In this document: positions 28,758 through 32,942 of the stretch, piece by piece
Numbering within the stretch: position 1 is the stretch's first letter
Layout of the letters: every line of letters begins with the position of its first letter
Source: Armatimonadota bacterium
Lineage (GTDB): Bacteria; Armatimonadota; Fimbriimonadia; Fimbriimonadales; Fimbriimonadaceae
Reading direction: 5' to 3'
Length of the DNA stretch: 32,942 nt
Assembly: GCA_016223145.1 (NCBI GenBank)
Contig: JACRPN010000017.1
Coordinates: forward strand, 2,780 to 35,721
The notes under the pieces: generated by a model
Database searches by the model: none
Seen by the model: only the letters and a program-made list of their open reading frames with translations
What the model was told of the DNA's origin: nothing
Program-made: the position numbers and the translations under genes

Positions 28758-30111
28758 GCCACCACTTCCTGAAGTCTCGCCCCTGCTTTGAGGGAGCTTC
28801 TTTGAACTCGGTCCAGGACCCCAGCGCCGGGTTGGGCAGCGAGGAGGCATAGGGCAGAAGGGTCAGCCCGGTCCGCCAAGTTCTGGCATTGCTGGCGGCT
28901 CTGCCAAACCATTGCCAGGGGATTCCGTCGCGAACGACGCCCTTCTCGGCCGCCTCATGCCGAAGCTGCAGCAAGAGATGAGGGATCGGAATCTTGACCG
29001 GGCATACTTCCTCACACGCGCCGCAGAGCGAGGAGGCTTTCGCCAAGTCGCCATAGGCTTCGACGCCGTCCTTCGCGGGGGCGAGCACCGCGCCGATCGG
29101 GCCACCGTAGACGTGCCCGTAGCCGTGGCCCGAGGTCACGCGGAACACCGGGCATACGTTCTGGCAGGCCCCGCAGCGGATGCAGCGCAGGATGTCGCGA
29201 TAGGGGCCGTTCAGCACCTTGGAACGGCCATTGTCCACGAGAACCAGATGCACTTCCTCGGGCCCGTCTTCTTCATCGGCGCGCCTTGGACCGGAGATAA
29301 AGTGCATGTAGGTCGCGACTTTCTGGCCGGTGGAGGAACTGGCTAGGAGCTCTAGGAACACGGGAAGATCGCTCTCGGAGGGCAGCAGCTTCTCGATGCC
29401 CATAACGGCAATGTGGGTTTGCGGAGCGGTAGTAGAGAGCCGGTTATTGCCCTCGTTCTCAATGATGACGAGACGCCCCGTTTCGGCGACGGCGAAGTTC
29501 ACGCCGCTGATACCGGCAGCGGCACGCTGAAACTGGCCCCGGAGGTGCTCGCGAGCCTGAAGAGTCAGTTCGGCGGGGTCTTCGGTGTAAGGGCCAAGAC
29601 CGTCGCGGTGAAAGCTGCGCGCGACCTCGTAGCGGCTCTTGTGGATGATCGGCATCACGATATGGCTGGTGGTGTCGTGATCGACCTGGACCACAAACTC
29701 GCCAAGGTCCGTCTCAACCGGTTTGTAGCCCGCCTCTTCAAGGGCGTGGTTGAGGTGGATCTCCTCCGTGGCCATGCTCTTGCCCTTCGCCACGATGTCG
29801 CCTCTCTCACAGCGGTCAGCTAGAATACCTAGGATAATGTGCCTGGCCGATTCCGCGGTTGCAGCCCAGTGGACCCTGATTCCGTTTTCGACGCAGCGAG
29901 CTTCAAACTGAAGGAGCAGCTCGTGTAAGTGATCCAGCACCCACGCCTTCGTCTCAGCCGCCCACTGCCGCGCCTCTTCGGCTTGGCCACCAACGCCAAT
30001 CGCAAGAGCCTCTCTGCGCTGCTCGACCTTTCTGGAGGCTGCCTGGCGTACCGAGAATGTCCGGGCTTCCGACTGCGTCCGAGCGAACTCCTCGACGCGC
30101 GAACCCTTCAT
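28744..30111 (-). CDS. lutB: Lactate utilization iron-sulfur protein B
   Basis: A 455-residue LutB/YkgF-type protein. The N-terminal LUD domain carries GDIVAKGKSMATEEIHLNHA and GVNFAVAETGRLVIIENEGN. The C-terminal part has two ferredoxin-type 4Fe-4S motifs, CIRCGACQNVCPV and CGACEEVCPV, followed by the LutB tail (WQWFGRAASNARTW). It passes electrons from lactate oxidation, together with LutA and LutC. The true start is ATG 30111 (MKGSRVEEFARTQSEA), which overlaps the lutA stop as ATGA; sequence upstream in that frame belongs to lutA. The length is normal. Confidence 0.93.
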   Translation of the reverse strand: MKGSRVEEFARTQSEARTFSVRQAASRKVEQRREALAIGVGGQAEEARQWAAETKAWVLDHLHELLLQFEARCVENGIRVHWAATAESARHIILGILADRCERGDIVAKGKSMATEEIHLNHALEEAGYKPVETDLGEFVVQVDHDTTSHIVMPIIHKSRYEVARSFHRDGLGPYTEDPAELTLQAREHLRGQFQRAAAGISGVNFAVAETGRLVIIENEGNNRLSTTAPQTHIAVMGIEKLLPSESDLPVFLELLASSSTGQKVATYMHFISGPRRADEEDGPEEVHLVLVDNGRSKVLNGPYRDILRCIRCGACQNVCPVFRVTSGHGYGHVYGGPIGAVLAPAKDGVEAYGDLAKASSLCGACEEVCPVKIPIPHLLLQLRHEAAEKGVVRDGIPWQWFGRAASNARTWRTGLTLLPYASSLPNPALGSWTEFKEAPSKQGRDFRKWWHERA

Positions 30112-30815
30112 CCCGGGATGGCCTCCGCGAGGATTTGAGCGTAGTGCAACGTACGAAGCGGCAGGTTGTGCCTTTTGATTAGGCCGCCTAGGTGCATGAG
30201 GCACCCCATGTCTCCGCTGGCCAGCACCTTGGCTCCGGATTCCATCACGCTTTGGAGCTTGTCGAGACCGATCTGCTCGCTCAGCTTGCCGTGGGTCGCG
30301 GAGAACGCCCCGCCGAACCCGCAGCACTGCTCAAAGTGAGCGATCGGCAAGAGCTCGATCCCTGACACCATCCCGAGCAGACGTTCCTGTGAATCGCCTA
30401 GGTGGATCGCTCGGCCGTGGCAGGAGCGGTGAAACGCGACCTTCTGGCGATGCGTGATCCCTTGCGGCTCAAGCGGCCATCGGTCGACGCCCACGTGCCG
30501 CAGGAGGAACTCGGAGAGTTCATATGTCGGCGGCGGCGTGAGTCCCATCATCGGGTAGCCGTCGCGCAGCATGGCGGCGCAAGAGGCGCTGGGAACGACC
30601 ACGGGCTCATCCCCTGAGAAGACCTTGAGGCAGTGCTTGGCGACCTGTTTGGAGGCATCCCAATCTCCCGAGTTGAAGGGCGGCTGGCCGCAGCAGGTCT
30701 GGTCCTCGGGGAAGATCACCTGGCATCCGGCGTGCTCGAGCGCTCGCGCCGTCGCGACGCCGACCTCCCCATAAAAGGCATCGCAGAGGCAGGTGAGCAT
30801 CAGTCGTACGCGCAT
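30108..30815 (-). CDS. lutA: Lactate utilization protein A (CCG domains)
   Basis: A 235-residue LutA/YkgE-type protein with two cysteine-rich CCG domains: TCCGQPPFNSGDWDASKQVA, and later QCCGFGGAFSATHGKLSEQ, with extra cysteines in LTCLCD and SCHGR. These bind an iron-sulfur cluster as in heterodisulfide-reductase-like proteins. It forms part of the L-lactate oxidising complex. ATG 30815 (MRVRLMLTCLCDAFYGEVG) was chosen; it begins 1 nt after the rhaB stop codon, and the gene overlaps lutB by 4 nt. This spacing shows a single transcript with coupled translation. Confidence 0.93.
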   Translation of the reverse strand: MRVRLMLTCLCDAFYGEVGVATARALEHAGCQVIFPEDQTCCGQPPFNSGDWDASKQVAKHCLKVFSGDEPVVVPSASCAAMLRDGYPMMGLTPPPTYELSEFLLRHVGVDRWPLEPQGITHRQKVAFHRSCHGRAIHLGDSQERLLGMVSGIELLPIAHFEQCCGFGGAFSATHGKLSEQIGLDKLQSVMESGAKVLASGDMGCLMHLGGLIKRHNLPLRTLHYAQILAEAIPG

Positions 30816-30816
30816 G

Positions 30817-32190
30817 TTAGGGCTCGTACCTCCGGAGCTCCAAGCTGGCGTCGATGACAGCGGCAACCTCATCGAAATCTCTCAAGGCCCCCTGAGCCAT
30901 GAACTGCACCGCTAGGTTGCCTAACACAGTGGCCTCTTGCGGTCCCGCGAGCACGGTTCGTTGGCTGGCGCTTGCCAGATGCTGACAGAACGCTTCGCTC
31001 GCCGATCCACCCCCGGCCACGCGAACTTCGGTGAAGCGCCTTCCCAAGAGGCGCTCAATGTCATCAAGCTTGTGGCACGTGGTATCGACCAGGCTCAGCA
31101 GGGCTATGCCTGCCCACGCCTTGCTTCCCGTCTGGTTCTCGCCCAGTTGAGTCGAAACCGCTTCCAGCATCGACGCCGGGTTGAACAAGTTCGGATCGAA
31201 GAGGTCTAGCCGCCTCGCCTGGCCCAAGTCCGCCTCTTTGAGCCACTCCGAAACGGGAACGGACACGCCCAGGTCCGCGTGCAGCCGGTTGATCACGAAG
31301 AACCCGGGGATGTTGTCGAGGAACCGGACACGCCCGTCGACGGCGCGTTCGTTGGTGAGGTTGGCGCTTTCCGCCTCAGCGCTGGCCAGGGGAATCTCGG
31401 TGACCGCGCCAAGCAGTGACCACGTGCCTGCGTTGAGGAACGCGCGGTGCTCGCCGAGCGAGCCCAGACCGCACACTGCGGAAGCCGTGTCATGGCTTCC
31501 CACGCGTGCGACGGACACACCCTTCGCCGTACGACCCACGATCCGCCCCGGCAATTCGGGCTGTGAATCGGGAAGGGGCCAGCCTGCAAGCTCGAAAGCG
31601 CGGGCTGACCATCGCCCGTCGAGGCCCATGAGCTGGGTGGTCGAGGCCTGGGTCAGTTCGTGCCCCGATGGGGCGCCGAGCAGATGATGAAGCAGTTCAG
31701 GGAGGATCCTCCACTGAACGCCGCGCCGCGCCATCGCTGGGGTCTGCCGAGCCCGAGCGACGAGCTGATAGAAGGTGTTGAAGGGTTGATGCTGGATTCC
31801 CGTGAGCGCGTAGAGCTCATGCCGATAGGCTCGAAGCTCCTCGAATACCTGGCTGTGCAGAGGGTGCCGATAGCAGAGGGGCGGCTGGATCAGTTCGCCG
31901 TTCTCATCGAGGAACCCATGGTCCACACCCCAAGAGTCGATGCCAATGGTGGCGTCGGGTAGCGCCAGTGCGTGAGATTCAGCCTCGCGGCAAATCCCGA
32001 GCAGGGTCTCGGTGTTCCAGGCGGGTCCGAGTTCGGTGTCGAGAGGATCGTTGGAGCGCTGGCCGATCACCCGACAATAGATGCGCCCGTCCTCCAGCGT
32101 CCCTTCGGCAAAACGAACGGACGAAGCGCCAAGATCGACGGCGACGGCATGATGGATGGGGGATGCCACGGCTCTCGTTAGGTTTACCAC
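30817..32190 (-). CDS. rhaB: Rhamnulokinase (FGGY family)
   Basis: A 457-residue sugar kinase phosphorylating L-rhamnulose at C1. The FGGY fold is clear: AVDLGASSVRF (phosphate loop), IGIDSWGVDHGFLDENGEL with the catalytic Asp, YRHPLHSQVFEEL, ALTGIQHQPFNTFYQLVA, GTWSLLGAV and VAGGGSASEAFCQHLA (adenosine site). The GIQ-QPFNT motif and overall pattern match rhamnulokinases rather than glycerol or xylulose kinases. The start is a GTG at 32190, with an in-frame TAG just upstream. A perfect AGGAGG (32205-32210) lies 14 nt before it, longer spacing than usual; a second GTG at 32169 also fits. It heads the rhaB-lutABC-aldolase operon and is divergent from the ANTAR regulator. Confidence 0.88.
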   Translation of the reverse strand: MVNLTRAVASPIHHAVAVDLGASSVRFAEGTLEDGRIYCRVIGQRSNDPLDTELGPAWNTETLLGICREAESHALALPDATIGIDSWGVDHGFLDENGELIQPPLCYRHPLHSQVFEELRAYRHELYALTGIQHQPFNTFYQLVARARQTPAMARRGVQWRILPELLHHLLGAPSGHELTQASTTQLMGLDGRWSARAFELAGWPLPDSQPELPGRIVGRTAKGVSVARVGSHDTASAVCGLGSLGEHRAFLNAGTWSLLGAVTEIPLASAEAESANLTNERAVDGRVRFLDNIPGFFVINRLHADLGVSVPVSEWLKEADLGQARRLDLFDPNLFNPASMLEAVSTQLGENQTGSKAWAGIALLSLVDTTCHKLDDIERLLGRRFTEVRVAGGGSASEAFCQHLASASQRTVLAGPQEATVLGNLAVQFMAQGALRDFDEVAAVIDASLELRRYEP

Positions 32191-32413
32191 GCCACGCCCG
32201 ATTTCCTCCTACGGAAATGCGCGACGCGCGTTGGGTGAAGCGCGAAGCGATGGGACCCACCTCCCCCATTTAGGAGTGGTGTGCCGGTTCCCATCATCCC
32301 TCTATGCCATCCCCACCTCATCTCATCCTCTCCTCCCGGGAACTGAGCAGGCCTCCTGAGGTATCCTCATAGACTCAATAAGGCACAGCGCCGTGTCTCT
32401 TTTGGAGGCACCT
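32191..32413. other. Divergent promoter region of rhaB operon and ANTAR regulator
   Basis: 223 nt without a gene. It holds the rhaB Shine-Dalgarno (32205-32210), a small hairpin TGAGG-TAT-CCTCA (32357-32369) and the ANTAR gene's GGAGG (32404-32408). I see no clear catabolite or rhamnose-regulator operator. Confidence 0.45.
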
Positions 32414-32942
32414 ATGGCAACACAGATGCGTGTTTTGATTGCGGATGACGACCCCATCATCCGGTTGGACCTGAAGCAGATGCTCGAGAGCATGGGCTAT
32501 GCCATCGTCGCTGAGGCGGGCGACGGGCAGCAGGCGCTCAACCTCGCCCGGGAGTTCATGCCCGATATCTGCGTCTTCGACGTCAAGATGCCCGTGATGG
32601 ACGGCATCGACGCCTCGACCTATGTGACCACCGAGGGCATCGCGCCGGTGATCCTGCTCACGGCCTATAGCGATACCGAACTTGTGCAACGCGCCACCGA
32701 AGCCGGCGTGTTCGCCTATCTCGTCAAGCCGTTCAAGCCGAGTGATTTGGGTCCGGCGATCGAGGTGGCGAAGAAGTGCTACGACCGCTATCTTGAGGTC
32801 AATACCGAACTTACCGACGTGAAAGGGCGGTTCGAGGCGCGTAAGTCGATCGACCGCGCCAAGGGCATCCTCATGGACACTCTCGGCATCACTGAGGCGG
32901 AAGCCTATCGACGGATTCAGCTTCAGTCGATGAACGCCCGAA
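32414..32942 (+). CDS. ANTAR-domain response regulator, C-terminus off window
   Basis: At least 176 residues are visible; the gene continues past the right edge. Residues 1-125 are a CheY-type receiver: acidic pocket in MRVLIADDDPIIRLDL, phospho-acceptor Asp in DICVFDVKMPVMDG, Thr/Ser switch in ILLTAYSD, and Lys in YLVKPFKPSD. A short coiled linker (YDRYLEVNTELTDVKGRFEA) leads to an ANTAR RNA-binding domain, RKSIDRAKGILMDTLGITEA followed by EAYRRIQLQSMNAR. Such proteins (AmiR/NasT type) bind paired hairpins in nascent mRNA and prevent termination. The ATG has GGAGG at 5-nt spacing, one of the few strong ribosome sites here. No cognate histidine kinase is in the window. Confidence 0.93.
   Translation, partial: MATQMRVLIADDDPIIRLDLKQMLESMGYAIVAEAGDGQQALNLAREFMPDICVFDVKMPVMDGIDASTYVTTEGIAPVILLTAYSDTELVQRATEAGVFAYLVKPFKPSDLGPAIEVAKKCYDRYLEVNTELTDVKGRFEARKSIDRAKGILMDTLGITEAEAYRRIQLQSMNAR

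Noticed and set aside
1-32942. tRNA, rRNA, riboswitch, insertion sequence and prophage signals
   Set aside because: I looked for them by eye and saw none I could support; a covariance-model search would be needed to exclude small RNAs.

Overview
The window is about 33 kb of GC-rich bacterial chromosome with no rRNA, tRNA, CRISPR array, transposase or phage genes. The gene content fits a Gram-negative-type, free-living, polymer-degrading bacterium. My best guess is Armatimonadota, class Fimbriimonadia. The reasons are a proteasomal-type ARC ATPase outside Actinobacteria, a pilin-associated 'H-X9-DG'-type C-terminal domain, secreted BNR-repeat and DUF1573 proteins, plant-polysaccharide glycosidases, and a rhamnose/lactate operon. 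Planctomycetota or a related phylum remains possible, because no marker gene settles it.

Layout. 1-5266 is leftward: the first codons of a GH31 alpha-xylosidase, a divergent DnaA-like AAA+ protein, a secreted tetraheme cytochrome translationally coupled to a DUF1573 protein, and a rhodanese-methyltransferase fusion. 5657-8942 is rightward: a secreted sortilin-like BNR protein and an ArsR-type regulator with a clear inverted repeat in its promoter. 8981-10791 is leftward: a secreted alpha/beta hydrolase and a SAM methyltransferase. 10902-18295 is rightward: GH127 beta-L-arabinofuranosidase, ARC ATPase, M14 carboxypeptidase, an unknown protein and HMG-CoA lyase. 18174-21609 is leftward: a membrane protein, a GT4 glycosyltransferase, a BldC/MerR-like regulator with a TTG start, and a TrpG/PabA amidotransferase. 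Then come a secreted pilin-associated-domain protein (+), HtpX (-), methionyl-tRNA synthetase (+) and a site-2 protease with CBS domains (-). 27419-32190 is a tight leftward operon, rhaB-lutA-lutB-lutC-class II aldolase. The window ends inside an ANTAR response regulator (+).

How the genes work together. The rhaB-lutABC-aldolase operon joins rhamnulose phosphorylation, its aldol cleavage (giving L-lactaldehyde) and oxidation of the L-lactate that lactaldehyde becomes. Rhamnose isomerase and lactaldehyde dehydrogenase are not in the window. With the GH31 and GH127 enzymes this points to use of pectin, xyloglucan or arabinan side chains. Several proteases (M14, HtpX, M50, ARC unfoldase) suggest protein turnover as a second theme, but they are not one operon.

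Two patterns cut across genes. First, many genes carry a TANNNT hexamer, often TAAACT, 5-12 nt before the start codon and no Shine-Dalgarno, which suggests leaderless transcription. Second, short GC-rich hairpin repeats lie between genes, and related elements sit in frame inside at least two coding sequences (ARC ATPase and M14 carboxypeptidase). These are the most unusual signals I found. I did not find a clearly new multi-gene defence or mobile system.
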